Part shown: piece by piece, positions 45,342-58,238 of the stretch
Layout: each line of letters opens with the position of its first letter
Numbering within the stretch: position 1 is the first letter of the stretch
NCBI GenBank assembly: GCA_000711775.1
Contig: ARYC01000386.1
Location: 62,001-126,000, forward strand
DNA from: Oxytricha trifallax
Taxonomy: Eukaryota; Ciliophora; Spirotrichea; Sporadotrichida; Oxytrichidae
Direction: 5' to 3'
Length of the DNA stretch: 64,000 bases
Position numbers and translations under genes: made by a program
Notes under the pieces: model-generated
Databases searched by the model: none
What the model saw: the letters and a program-made list of their open reading frames with translations, nothing else
Told to the model about the DNA's origin: nothing

Positions 45342-47100
45342 GTTCTGACCAAGACCCCCCCCCCCCATAAAAATATGCGACCCTCCCCCCCCCTTCTTAA
45401 TAAAATTTTTTATATTAAATGAAAAACACATTATTATGCTTTGAATCATGCTCTATCTTAAAAAAAGCTTACCCTGCGGGCAGCTGATGTTATTTATTAA
45501 TTTTATTTAGCAATCTTCACTGCATCCGTCAACTTTTATTGATGCATACTTGTCTACGAAAACATTACAAATGCAATTTATTTTTGAGTTTCATTAATTT
45601 ATTTTAATTATATCTATTAATGAACTTATACAATTTTTATTCTATTGACTTTACTCTTTTTTTCGTAATAAATTTACATAATTCTATACACTAATATGAT
45701 AAACATTTTCACTTTTTTAAATATTTGACGACTCAGATCTTAATTTATTTATGAAATCAACTATAAACTTTATTAGTAAATTAAGAATGAAGATTGGAGA
45801 TAGAGAATAATAAAATTTAGAATATTTTATTATTGGCGTCAATTATTAAAATTTTGGATAATTATTAAAACTATTTGCTTGAAAAATTGTCTCTATTTAA
45901 AATAAACTAATAAGGGTGCTTAAATTTGTTTTTAGCATAATTCTATTTAATTTACGCCAATATTAATTTAATTTTAATTTAATAATTCTCAATCCCTAAT
46001 CTTTATTCTTAATTTACTAATGGGTTTTTATTTAATTAAACAGTAACTAAATATCTTATTTGAATCATAATGATAATAAAGTAAATTTATTATTTGATAT
46101 TTTTATAAAGTAAATTTAATTATCCCTTAATTTAAAGGCTTATTATTTTATCATTAAGTTGTCAATTTCCCAAAACAGAAAATAAAATATTTAATACAAT
46201 AGAGATTTAGCAAAATATGTTAGCTCAATATAGTTAAGTTTTTCAATTTTTATAAAAAAGATTTAAAATTCTCTCATTATCTTTCTAATTAATGATTAAA
46301 ATCCTAATAAAAACAAGTAAGTTTATTTTAAAATTTACAGAACATTACATGTAAGTATTGAACAATATTATATTGATAACGCTAGCTTTTTTAAAAGTTT
46401 GAGCATTAACTCTTTTAAGATTTATAATTAATATTTTAAACTGTTTTTTCCCCAGATAAAATAAAGAGGGATTATATTTGTGAAATTAGATGAAATTGTG
46501 TATAGACCCTAAAAAAAGAAATATATATAATTTTAAAAAAATGAATTTAATTCATGGCAAATTAATGGAAGTCATAAAATATCTGACTAAAAACACTAAT
46601 GAATACATTGGATTAAAAATTAGAGACTTTCTTAAATAGTTTATCAAAACAATTACTCTTAAGTTTATAGTTGATTTCATAAATAAATTAAGATCTGAGT
46701 CGTCAAATATTTAAAAAAGTAAAAATGTTTATCATATTAGTGTATAGAATTATGTAAATTTATTACGAAAAAAAGAGTAAAGTCAATAGAATAAAAATTG
46801 TATAAGTTCATTAATAGATATAATTAAAATAAATTAATGAAACTCAAAAATAAATTGCATTTGTAATGTTTTCGTAGACAAGTATGCATCAATAAAAGTT
46901 GACGGATGCAGTGAAGATTGCTAAATAAAATTAATAAATAACATCAGCTGCCCGCAGGGTAAGCTTTTTTTAAGATAGAGCATGATTCAAAGCATAATAA
47001 TGTGTTTTTCATTTAATATAAAAAATTTTATTAAGAAGGGGGGGGGAGGGTCGCATATTATTTATGGGGGGAGGGGTTAGGGGGGGTCTTGGTCAGAAAC
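45342..47100. mobile_element. C-rich foldback element, GTTCTGACC family, with nested palindrome (1.76 kb)
   Basis: The left arm GTTCTGACCAAGACCCCCCC and the right arm GGGGGGTCTTGGTCAGAAAC bound long arms (to about 45778 and from about 46660), including AGCTTACCCTGCGGGCAGCT on both. A second palindrome (about 45779-46020, AGTAAATTAAGAATGAAGAT) and extra AT-rich DNA lie in the centre. TATATT is found near both outer edges. Confidence 0.8.
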
Positions 47101-47549
47101 ATATATTATTATTAGAACACATTTTAATTTTAAACTTTGTGGAATTTAATAAAATTTTTTAATTATTATTTAGCATAGGCACTAATTTTTAAAGCTTTAA
47201 ACATAATTTAATTTAGTAAACTTTTAATTTTAAATATGCCAAATAAATATTAAAGACAAAATTGCACATTACACATAGTAAATTTAAGATTTTAGTTTTA
47301 TTTCATTAGAGCGTACAAAATAACTTCAGAATGAATATTTTACAGTTACAGAATAATTTTTTTTAAAAGATGGATTGTAAAAATTCATAAATTATAATTA
47401 TATAGTTATTTGCTGTTAGAGCTCATAAATTTACAAGTTTACTTAAATCTTTTGATCTTGATCTTCTATGGTATCTGCATATTTTCATGTTATATAATGA
47501 GCATTTTTAATGATTGTTTCCTCATTCTTTAACAATATAGTATCTCCAT

Positions 47550-48770
47550 CTTCCTCTAATTTCTTCTTTAATTACAGTGCCAGCTTAAAGAGAACTTCTC
47601 TTCAGATCTGAGATGCTTCTCTGTAAACTCCATTCTAAGCATCATGGTTTCGATGATTTTCGATCGAGAGTATTCATTAAATAAAGAGGCTTAATCCACT
47701 TTCATCAATTTTATTAGTATATGTTCCACCCGAGATTACCTACACCACCCCGCCCCCTCTCCCAACCATAAAATACCCCCATTTTATCATATTTGTATCT
47801 GCAGGATCTAAATTTATTTCCTTCTTGGCATCTTGACATCATACACCCTATTATATAAATAAAATTTCATAATACTTTTATAATTTTTTTTCCATGTTAG
47901 TGCCTTATAGGAAATTAACTTTATGCTTTGACAAGTTTCATAATTTTAGTCAACCATTTTTACATGATCCCATAATAAAATACAATTGAAAAAACATTTT
48001 AATTAAATAAAATTAGGATTTATGAATTCATTTCTAAATAATATTTATAGAGTATAATATACAATTGTTTTAAAAGATTTTTTATCCCTTAAGTCATTTT
48101 CATCCGACATATTTCGAATAAATAGTCCGATTAAATTTTTAAGTTTCTAATTTTCTTTTATTTAAAAATATTATGGAAAATAGATCTATCAAAATAGCAA
48201 AAATTAAAATTTAATAAATTAATCAGACTTTTTCTTCGAAATATGTCGGATAAAAATGATATAAGGGATAAAAAATCTTTTAAAACAATTGTATATTATA
48301 GCTTGTTTGCCCTTTACTTCTGAAGAGATGCTGTACCTTTTTTTGTGAATAATTTCTTTCAAGTAATCACCTTTAATTGTTGCAAGCATGCCAAAGATAT
48401 AGTTTTTTTTTCAGGTAGTTTAATTGACAACTACTTCTTAGGAGGCAGATATTGCGAAACCTCTGGGTCATTATATAGCATCGTCATATAATTAAGCTTC
48501 TGAGATTTCTGGATAGTTTGGAGTCTCTGTAAACTTTACATCTTAAGTTTTCAATGCTTTCTTTTCTTCGCAGAGTATCGCACTTGGGAGTGGTGTTTTG
48601 GTACCTTCCATCATTGGCAGGAACAAACCAACTACATAAACAAAATTATTTGTTATATGACCTTACCATGTTTCCCCAGGTAGCGGTGTTAATACCCTTG
48701 CTTTAAATCTTTGAATCAATTATTGTACTTGCATTATTTTCATTGCAAAATTCATTGACTCCATTTTGTT
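47550..48770 (-). pseudogene. TBE 22-kDa protein (T4), split by a foldback element
   Basis: The minus strand reads FLPMMEGTKTPLPSAILCEE, KKALKTQDVKFTETPNYPEI, then SEAQLYDDAIQ and a TGA. This matches FLPTMEG...LCDEKKAFKSNEIK in T1. The C-rich element at 47723 interrupts the 3' part. Confidence 0.6.
47723..48305. mobile_element. Truncated C-rich foldback element (GTTCCACC)
   Basis: GTTCCACCCGAGATTACC with C-rich tracts matches the left arm of 39422 (shared TTTCCTTCTT, TTGACAAGTTTCA-like stretches). The central palindrome at 48000-48300 (AATTGTTTTAAAAGATTTTT) is complete, but the distal right arm is missing. Confidence 0.65.
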
Positions 48771-49559
48771 TACAAATCTATCAAATGATATTCAAATTTA
48801 AGTTTATTGATTTCAAATATATACCTTTGTAAAATTTACGATTAATACTGGTTTAATCTTGAGAAACTGATATTCAATTCTACTGCTTTAGTTTTATAAT
48901 TTTAAATTTTTAATTGGTATGTACTTAATTAGGAGCTTTTATTTATGCTAGTACTTAATTAGGAGCGCCCTAAATTCAATTACAAAATCAAATAATACCT
49001 ACTTAAGCTGTAAGTACTTAATAAGGAGCACCTCCTAAATGTGCTATAATGAACTTATTATTGAAAGTAAAAAAGTTACTTTCTCACTCAGAAAAGAGCT
49101 GGATCGTCTACTAGCACTCATAATTCTTATCTTATACTCTAAATCTTAACTTGAAAATTATAGGCTTGCAAAGCTCTCATTTAAGCTCTCAGTTAAAGAG
49201 GCAGTATTTAATTTTAAATTAAAGTTTAATTATGAACGCTATAATTTTAAGAAAAACAACAGCACTTCCATCAAAATAAATGATATTTACATTTGGCAAC
49301 AATAAAAATTAATAATAGATAATAAATGGCAAACAAGTGTGTGGGAGACAGAGAGGGAGAAATGTATAAATGAAATTCCTACACAAACTGAAAAATTAGA
49401 CGTATACTTTTGTAATAAGTTTTAGAGAGACTTAGCTCATAATTCTAGTTGGAATAGGTATATGAAAGTTATTCCTTCGAGTCCCACAGGCAGTATTCTC
49501 TTACAAGAGATTTATGGAAGCATCCTTTAAAGTTTACAAGAAAGATTTAGAATTTGAAA

Positions 49560-50430
49560 TGCATGAAGAATTGAAATTTCTAAACAAAAGAAAAGCAAGA
49601 TGAGTTTCTCTTCGAAAGTGGCAGAGCTCGAACAAGCTAGTGAGACAGAATATGTGAAAAATAAAGCAACTTACAAGTATCCGAAATCATAAAGATTATG
49701 ATAAATATTCAATACAAGAAAATACCGGTCCTTGCTTAAATTGACCTAGATACTTCTCTTTAAAGCTACCTAATATTAGAAGACTCCTTTGATAATAAAA
49801 TTATCAATGATCATCAATATACATACAAAGTGTATCTCTTCAATTATCTTTTAAGTGATGATAAATAATAGATGGAGTTTACAATGAGTATCAAGTACTC
49901 ACTCAAGCAAAGTTCAAAGAGTGAAATTACGTAGTCAAGTTGTTTGCTATTTTCTTTGCCAAAGATCATGCTGTTTAGCAGACTTTCACTCTGAGAAATG
50001 ACCCTAAGAGATTTCATAACAGACTAAAGGAATTGTAAGTAGCTTGGATAAATATCAACTCAAATCATATAAGGTATTTTGGAGTTTCACAAGTTAGGTT
50101 TTGTTCATAGAAATTTGAAGACCGAAAATATTATGATAAACTTTTCACGAGTGTGAGAAGCAACAATCGATTTTAACAGAGCTAAAAAAAGTACGACACT
50201 ATTCATTAGGAAATATATATGATACTCCTGAATTTTCACAGAGTGAGAAAATTAAAGTGATAGCAATGGGATATCTGGGCTCTTGCAATAATAATAATAG
50301 AAAGCGATATTTCAAAAAACGATACTTTAGCTGCAAGGGTGAGAGAGAATCAAGAAATATCTCAATAAAAATAAAATAAATAGAGAGGTCCCAAAGAACT
50401 TGCTTACTCAATTATTATCAAGCTAGTAGT
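49560..50430 (+). pseudogene. TBE 57-kDa kinase-like protein (T4)
   Basis: Plus-strand motifs: KLGFVHRNLKTENIMINF (catalytic loop, Asp of HRD changed to Asn), ATIDFNRAKKSTTLFIRKYI (DFG-like DFN), IYDTPEFSQSEKIK (APE-like), then IWALAIIIIESDISKN. Frame changes between motifs show decay. HRN in place of HRD would remove kinase activity. Confidence 0.7.
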
Positions 50431-51044
50431 TAAGAGAATTAATTAGCAATAGAAACGTTAAAACATCAATTTTTAATTATAAAACTCAGATAAATGCCAC
50501 ATGACTCTAAGCTTAAGTTTATGTGAAATATTTAAAAACTCGGCTGTTATACTGCTCAATTACTAATATTTAAGCTATAAATCCCTACATAAACTCTATC
50601 AAAGCCCTAATTAAGTATGCACGTATAATCTAATTTTTTCAATAAAAAACTTAATTAAATACCGAAAAGGTTTTGGGTTTGAATATATAATTAAAAATTA
50701 TTTAGAATGCCCTAAAAAAATAAAAGTGAAATCTTATACTGTACTCTATGCAATGTGCAATTATGTCAAATTTATTTATAAAACATATTTTAAATTAAAT
50801 TTACTTAATCAAATTATGAATATAATGCTTAACAAATACTCAAAATTTTCTGAAAATATTTTTTCTAAGAATTGATAGTGCAATTTTTTATTGAATTTCT
50901 ACATAATTTTCTATTTCTAATGTATTCTATTAATATTCTTTTGTTTTTAAATGGACATATGTCGAAGATATATTTTATCAAAGTTATAATAAAAATATAT
51001 TATTTTCTATAAAATGAAAAAGTGTTTTCTTATCATCATTACAT

Positions 51045-51962
51045 GTTCCGACCGACAACCCCCACCCCACACCCCATCCCCCATCCCACCTCCATAAAAT
51101 ACCCCATTTTAAATGAAAAAAGTTATCCCCAGAGTCTCAATCGACTTCCTTCTTGACTTCTCGAACACATAATAATTATATATTATATAAAAATGTCTAA
51201 ATTTTATTGAAATATCCATTTTATACTATTTACTATTATTTTTCATAATATTTATTTTTTTTTTATAAATTTGTATACATTAGGCAAATGTTTTTTTAGA
51301 CATACTTTTCATTTTAAATGACTTGTATAGATTTTTATTAATATAAACTCTGAAAATATAAATAATAATTATGGAATATATTAAAATTTAAAAATTTTAT
51401 TTTAAATTACTTTTATTTCCAAAAATCAACATTATTCGAACATATATCAAGAAATAGTCTTCACAAATTTTCACTTTTTCTTTATTTGTATTAAACTTTT
51501 AACCGATTTATAATAAAAAAAAAAAAAAAATGAAAAATGGTGAGCACTATTTCTTGGAATATATGTCGAATAATGGTTGGATTTAATGAATAAAAGTAAA
51601 TTAAATTAAAACCTTTTAAATTTGAATATATTCCATAATATTATAAATATTCCAGAAGTATATATAATAAAAAATCTAAACAAATCATTTAAAATGAAAA
51701 GTATGTCTAAAAAAACATTTGCCTAATGTATACAAATTTATAAAAAAAAAATAAATATTATGAAAAATAATAGTAAATAGTATAAAATGGATATTTCAAT
51801 AAAATTTAGACATTTTTATATAATATATAATTATTATGTGTTCGAGAAGTCAAGAAGGAAGTCGATTGAGACTCTGGGGATAACTTTTTTCATTTAAAAT
51901 GGGGTATTTTATGGAGGTGGGATGGGGGATGGGGTGTGGGGTGGGTGGTTGTCGGTCGGAAC
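51045..51962. mobile_element. C-rich foldback element, GTTCCGACC type (918 bp), ATTACAT target duplication
   Basis: The left arm GTTCCGACCGACAACCCCCA with CCCCATCCCCC tracts pairs with the right arm GGGTGGGTGGTTGTCGGTCG. The arms are close to identical over about 450 bp to a centre near 51520 that includes a run of 16 A. ATTACAT lies at 51038-51044 and 51964-51970. Confidence 0.85.
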
Positions 51963-52306
51963 AATTACATAATAAAAAAAATTATTATTTTTGATATTAT
52001 ATTTGTAGAAATGAAAAGCATTTCTAAATAACACGACTTATTTTTTTTTCTATATCTTTGAAAGTTAAAAAGGTCTAAGTATCATTTTTCAATTATAATT
52101 TTTAAATTATAATTAATTAATTAGGAAAAAAAAAATCAATAATATTTTAATAAGGCATCCAAAAATATACCAATTTCTCTTAGATATAATTATTTTAAAA
52201 TGAGTAAATTTATTTAATTGGATTGTTTTTTACAAATTTTCCAGATTTTAAAATAGGAAAATTCATTAAAAAAATATAATGCTAAAACGATCTCATCTCA
52301 TTTTCT

Positions 52307-52471
52307 GTAATAAGTTAGGATGAATTATTCTTGATTCTAAATAATTTGTAGGCTATAAATGCAGAAAAAAATGAGATTAAAGCTAATCTTCAAATGCTTG
52401 CTGAATATTAAGAATTATTAAAAGAAGGCAAATAATGTATTATAAATTAACAAATAATTTTAAGGATGTGA
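52307..52471 (+). CDS. Family gene copy C, block 16 and probable end of gene
   Basis: After TTTTCT it reads VISQDELFLILNNLQAINAE, KNEIKANLQMLAEYQELLKE, then GKQCIINQQIILRM and TGA 52469-52471. Because TGA is the only stop, this may be the true C-terminus. Helical, Glu/Gln/Lys-rich end as in copies A and B. Confidence 0.65.
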
Positions 52472-52759
52472 TAAAAATGGTTAAAATCTCTAATTTTAAA
52501 TAATCTGCTCTGTTCCCTCAATTATTTTTGAGGAGGCAATATTAGTACTTTTAATTATTTTTTTCACTATTAAGTCCATAAATCTTCAAAAATTTATTAA
52601 TATATTCAAATTTAAGGGTCAATAAACATAATTTCTAAATTAAAATATATTGGTACTGATTGATGTCGATATAGTTAAAATTATTAAAGTTTTTTCAGTA
52701 AATTTTTTAATTTTTGTTAATTTGATTTAAAAATTAAAATCTTTTATATTGAATTAATA

Positions 52760-53175
52760 TTGTAGGAATACATTCGATTTGGGAAAATGAATTAAAATTA
52801 AATTAATTAAATATTAAAATCATGGCAGTTATCAAAACCAAAGTGACTCAAAATTCAAAAATAAATGGATTCTACGGAAGATCCCGCAATTTAAGCAGAA
52901 CTTTACTATTGGCAATATTCCGAAATCATACAAGGAAGAGAAATATTTTGATTTTGAGCTAACTCCAAAAAATAGTATAATGGGTTTTTCTCGCTTGAGC
53001 GATGAGATAAATTCATTATAGCAATAACAACCACCGTCTCATTTTTAATGCGCTATCCAGAGAGTATAATATTGTCATGGTTTGCAGACATTTTCCTAAA
53101 ACATAACTTAAGGTAATTAATAATTAATTAATTTTAATTTTAATTCATTTTCCCAAATCGAATGTATTCCTACAA
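52760..53175. mobile_element. TTGTAGGAATACATT element at TA (416 bp), copy 2
   Basis: Same termini and length as 43654-44069, flanked by TA at 52758-52759 and 53176-53177. It lies in the spacer between copy C and TBE T3. Confidence 0.85.
52869..53091 (-). CDS. Coding frame carried by the 416-bp element, copy 2
   Basis: The minus strand gives MSANHDNIILSGQRIKNETV, VVIAIMNLSHRSSEKNPLYY, FLELAQNQNISLPCMISEYC, then QIAGSSVESIYF and TGA. It differs from copy 1 at about ten residues with no frame damage. Confidence 0.5.
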
Positions 53176-53369
53176 TATTTATAAATTTTTCTCAAGAAAG
53201 TGAAATACCCTAATTTCATTCAAAATCCCATAGTCCCTTAATGAGGTTTATAAGACCATTAGTTATAGGACAAAGTCGGGTCTTAATGAGATTAGTAAAG
53301 AAAACTCAGATTTTCAAATTAATTTAATGAATTTTAATGATTATTAGTTTACTTAAATCAAGAAAAATT

Positions 53370-54160
53370 ATTTTATTGTCATTCTGGTATTTCTGAATAC
53401 TTCTGTTTTAAGTGGTTCAAGCATGCCTTCTAATTATTTCGGAAGATTGTTAGACTTTCACTTTAACCATATCAACTATCTTTATATTTCTTCAGCTACA
53501 TCTAATTGCTTAGAAGCTTCTAAGCCATACTAATTGATTATTTCGAGAAATTGCTGAGATAATGTTCTTTTTATACATCTTAATCTTTGCTGAGAAAGTG
53601 TAAGTCTTCATGCAAGTTGTGAATTTGTTCCTTCCATCCATTTTTTTATGTTTAATATTTTTCTTGGCCATGTCGGTGTGCACCAATTCAAGGTGTATCT
53701 TTAAACTTTTTCCTGTTCAGAAAAAATTCTAGCAGTCTTGGGATTCAAATTTTCTCATTTTTAAATTGGCAGCTTTTCCTTTAATTCCTCAACAATTTCA
53801 ATTAGAGACTATTTCCATATCTACTTTCTCTTTATTTTTTAAAACTTCAACGACATTAGGCTCTGCTTCAAACTAAAATACCTCCCTTCCAATGAAAATA
53901 ACTTTTGCCTTCCTGGTAGATCCAAAGTTAAGGTATGATCACTCTGTTCTTAGAAAAACACATTTAAGATTTAAGTTATCCGCCTTACATAATTTCAAAT
54001 TAAATTTTATTATAATGCTCTTATGACCATGCAAATTTTGTGAGTTTGTTAACAATAGTAAGCATAGTAATAATGGTCGATTCTTTGATGTTAAAGATTA
54101 AATTTATCTTAATTTATTGCTAAAATTTTCTTATTTCTTCCTTAATATTTAAATATTGAA
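53370..54160 (-). pseudogene. TBE 57-kDa protein remnant (T3), N-terminal half
   Basis: The minus strand reads ENLNPKTARIFSEQEKVQRY, TLNWCTPTWPRK, then KKWMEGTNSQLA. It aligns with the first half of the T1 gene (KHLNVKTVRIS). The kinase half is missing. Confidence 0.5.
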
Positions 54161-54502
54161 GAAAAAAATTAATTCAGGTTGGTACTGGTACCAAATAATT
54201 TTTGAGGTTTGTTCATTTATAATCTCATTAGTTTAAAACTAGGTGCAATTTAAGTTTTGGTAATAATAAATTGCCACCAATTTAAATTAAACTGATTTGA
54301 TACTAGCAATAATTAAATTAAAAAGAACTTAGTAATAACTTAAATGAAATAATTTATAAAATTAGGCTCATATTTAAGTTTGTTATAGCTTTTGCCAAAT
54401 TGCCCTCTTATAAGATGCCTATATTTAATACTAAGAATTTATAAGCTCGAGTCTAGAACTTTTTATATTGAAATTTAAATTCAATAACAAGTGGAAAAAC
54501 AA

Positions 54503-55170
54503 GAATGGAATTTGTACTACAATGTATAAAATTTGAAAATTAAGAAAAGTTCACAAATTATCAAGCAAGGAAGATTTCAATCTATATCTTTTCATTCAAC
54601 ATGAGAACATGCAATATATACCTAATAATATACTATAGTGGGATTATCCCTTCTAAAGATTTAAGATAATAAGATTTCATTCTTAATGAAAAAGAAGACT
54701 CTGTGATGAGAAGAATGCCTTCGAAAACAATAAAATTAAGATAGAAAAAGTAAACTACCTTTATCCATTTATTAATTTCTACAAGGATGCGATGAAATAT
54801 GAAGAGTTAGCAGGCTATTTTCTATTATAAACAACTTTCGAATAAGCTTCCTTAAAGGAGCTTTTTCTTCAGTCTTCTTGGCACTATTTATCTGAGAAAA
54901 ATTATTGAAAAAGCTAAAAAAAAGCGCTAATCTAATACAACTGAAGATTAAAGAAGCAGGGAATACCATTAAGCAAGACCTGGCTCGCTAAATTTAAGAA
55001 GCATTAATTCATCTCTTAGTAATCTTTAATTCTTAACTTTATAGGGAAACCTGGAATTGTTAAATTCTTAATGGAAGAACATGCCAAGTTTAACACAGAC
55101 AGAAAATTATAGACTTTTCATGAAGTGAGCAAGAGACTTTATAAAATGTTTAAAAGTTAAATGAAATTAA
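54503..55170 (+). pseudogene. TBE 22-kDa protein remnant (T3)
   Basis: It starts at ATG 54505 with MEFVLQCIKFENQEKF; the following stretch (about 54560-54740) follows the T1 motif order in shifting frames. The tail CATGCCAAGTTTAACACAGA...TTCATGAAGTGAGCAAGA matches T1 at about 5770-5830. Confidence 0.6.
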
Positions 55171-55229
55171 TATAAATGCAGGAGCTGGCAATAAAAAAGA
55201 AGAAATATGGGCTAAATCAAGGCATAGAG

Positions 55230-56970
55230 GGAAAAAAGAATGATAACACGAATCCTATTAAGAGCAAATTTAATTTGGTGTTTTATTCATACCTTAAATC
55301 TACAACTTCTTTATATACATTCATTCTTCCATCTATGGCACAAACTATTGTATTATCTACCCTCACTCTATTACAGCTGCTTTGAATCTAGTCTATTGTA
55401 TAGATGGTAAAGCAGCAGTTTGATGCTATGAGTCTTAATTTATCTCTAATAGAATTTGATTCCATTTAACTGTGTGCAATAAAAAATAGAAGGTGTTTTT
55501 CGGTCTTCATAAGCTTTCTCAGACCCCTTAATCTTATGAACAGAAAGATTATGAATAAACAAGATGATCTTTTACTTGCTTGTTCTTATCTCCTAGCATA
55601 TGTAAGAAACTCTATGTACTACTCTAGCTTTATAGAGGTTGGATGAGTAGAATAATTTTTTAAGCCAGAATCTTCACTAATAATAGCTAAAGTAGCATGG
55701 GTTTTAACCTTTACTTTCTAGTTTGATGCATCTATGTTATAATAAAATTTTTGAAAAATAAGTAGAATTTAATGTGAAATAAAGAATTTGAATTTAATGG
55801 TCTAAAAATGAATTTAGTCAAATTACTTTAAATGGGTCCATTCAAAAATATGGAGATTTGATTGAGAGATATATCAATAAGCTTTATATGAAAAACCCCA
55901 AGATATTTTGACTCTCTCAACCTAATTTATATCTGCAAAATTAAACAATTTTGAAGTCATTACATTGAAAACTTGACCTCCTCGAAGCTCAATGAGCTTA
56001 TAAGCCCTCTTAATACCCATTTATGTATATTCTTAATTAAATTAATATAAATCAATAAATCTTTTAAATAATTAATTTAAATTGTAATAAATTTATCATT
56101 AATTTAATTTCTCTATAGAGAAAAGCTTTAATACTTGTCCATTTTAATTTTAAGTAATAATAAATTAAATCCCATTATTTTTTTTTTATGATTAAGAAAG
56201 TTTTCAAATGGGGCATATAAGCCCTGAATTAAGAATAGGCTTATAGACGAAATGAGGCTCGAAGTGGGCAATATTTCAATATCAAGAACTTATTTATGGC
56301 AAATATTGAAGATGTAAGTATGACGAAGCAAGTCAGAATATCTTGGGTAAATTTATAATTAGGACAGTCACTTATCGTAAAAACAAATAGCTATCTTGGT
56401 GCATGCGCTTATGCATTTTTAATTATGTTTCTTGATCTAAAGTCCATTATATTCAATTTCTTAATTAAACATTAAATTTCATTTATTTTTCAAAAATTTT
56501 AGCTTATCATAATTAATGAAAACTACTTATTAACCAAAGTCTTATATTAAAAATATCTTCATCCTTATGTATGGTCTTGACCTAATTATCAATAGCTCTC
56601 TCAATTTAATCATTTATAGAATTTTAATTATTAATATAAAAGTCACTGTAATCAATCACTCTCTTCACTCTATTGGCAATCTTTAAATTGATACCATTTC
56701 TTCTACAAATAATGGATATAGGCTAATGTGAGTAATGCATATCAGTTTAACTGCGAGGAAACTTCTAAGCTTGCTTGTCACTAGGAAAATTTCCCAATAA
56801 TTTAAAAAGTTTAAGATTAACAGAGGTAGTCAAAATGGGTCTGAGTGAATTAAAATTTATTGATAGATGTTGCAAGTATCAGAATTAAAATTGCTATATA
56901 GATAACATACAGTGATACCTAATAGTTTAGGAACTCTTATTCAAGAGATCTTGCTTTAGCTGCATATTTT
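55230..56970 (-). pseudogene. TBE 42-kDa transposase remnant (T3)
   Basis: At about 55400-55480 the minus strand keeps a degraded NGIEFYW-like end (LLHTVKWNQILLEIN) and RFKAAVIE (T1: IQAAVRDEA). Upstream pieces follow the T1 order but are broken by many TGA codons and deletions. Confidence 0.5.
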
Positions 56971-57182
56971 AGAGATGGTTTGAGTTAATTTATATTAATA
57001 CTTGTACCATACATAAAGGGTTTTGCTCCATTATTTGTATTTTAATAAATTATTTACAATTTTGTATTGTTAGTTATTAATACTTTTATTTTATTTAAAT
57101 AATTTTTATTTTTCTTAACAAGATAATGGTAATTTAGAAATGAATTTAAATATTTTCTCTTAAATTAATTGAGTTACTTATT

Positions 57183-57318
57183 TATATCATAGACGAAATC
57201 TAGCTTTATTAAAATTTCGATGCTTTTGAGATAAAACAATCTTTTGCCTAACCTTACACTTTTAACACAGTTTTGCATTGTTATTAAGCTCAATTGTCCC
57301 ACATTGATCCATATTAAA
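57183..57318 (+). CDS. Family gene copy D, block 0 (YIIDEIQLYQNF)
   Basis: Reads YIIDEIQLYQNFDAFEIKQS, FAQPYTFNTVLHCYQ, AQLSHIDPYQSRF. It matches block 0 of copies B and C (YIIDK, SFPQPYNFYTIMN). It shows that a fourth copy starts here. Confidence 0.65.
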
Positions 57319-58238
57319 GTAGATTTGCATTTAAATTTAGAAAATTAAATTTAAAATATAATAAAATTTAAATTACTGGAAGTTAGCGTTATTATGATCT
57401 TTTATATAAGAGGATCTTTGGTTTAATAGATAATTTAATAAAGTTCCTAAGATTTTTGTTTTGCTATTTATTTTGATAATTCCATGAGTAAGCCAACTTC
57501 GCTTATATTTGGACGTTTTTAATTTTAATTTGCTTCGCTTTATAATTCAATTAAAATTAAGTCAACTCGAAAAATGGATGAGATAATATATGAATGCCAT
57601 ATTCCAACTAATACATAAATACTTTTCACTAATTAAATTTTTATTTATTTATCTATATTAAATTATTCAATATAATGTGTTTCTACATATTGTTATTTAT
57701 TTGAATATTTTAAAGCATATTCAAGCTAAATGAAGCATTTATCAATTGTTTTCATTTCTATTGAGCAGGATTTATTTAGGATGTTTACTCGGAAACGTTT
57801 AATGAAATTAAACTTCTTATAAAATAAATACTTTACTTAAAAAATCTAATATTATAAACTGTAAAAATGCATCTATTATGAAATATTTTCTAAAAATATA
57901 TTAAGTTTAATAAAATTTAATTAAAACTCTCTATTTTTATTAAGCTACTAATTTAACTTAGTTAATTATTAATTTAAATGAGAAATATAATTAATGTAAT
58001 ATCATAAACGAATGATATCATAATTATTTAATTTATTTATTTGAAAAAAATTAAATATGATTTCTACTGTTTTCATTCTAAATGTTAAAATATATTTATA
58101 TTAAAAATAATAATAATGTTACCAAGTATTGTTTTAAAATTATTTCTAAATAATCTATATTAAAATCTAAATAAATTCTTTATTATATATTTTTATTAAA
58201 ATTTTAATCCATAGTTCTTTGCTACCATCTCTTAAAAG
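57319..58238. other. AT-rich gap between blocks 0 and 1 of copy D
   Basis: No coding block or element could be supported. Confidence 0.4.

Larger units (their letters stand above)
47440..50682. mobile_element. TBE-like transposon T4, inverted relative to T1-T3, left end lost
   Basis: A 22-kDa gene on the minus strand is followed by a 57-kDa gene on the plus strand and a right end (50565-50682: CTACATAAACTC, AAGTATGCACGTATAATCTA, AAAGGTTTTGGGTTTG). No 42-kDa gene or left end is visible; the foldback at 45342-47100 borders the break. Confidence 0.7.
53222..57020 (+). mobile_element. TBE-like transposon T3, strongly decayed
   Basis: The left end AAAATCCCATAGTCCCTTAA then AATGAGGTTTATAA, ATAGGACAAAGTCGGGTC and GAGATTAGTAAAGAAAACTCAG matches the T1 left end in order. 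The right end is a remnant (CATACATAAAGGGTTTTG, 57004-57022). Gene order and orientation are as in T1, and its position downstream of the family gene is the same. Confidence 0.75.
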
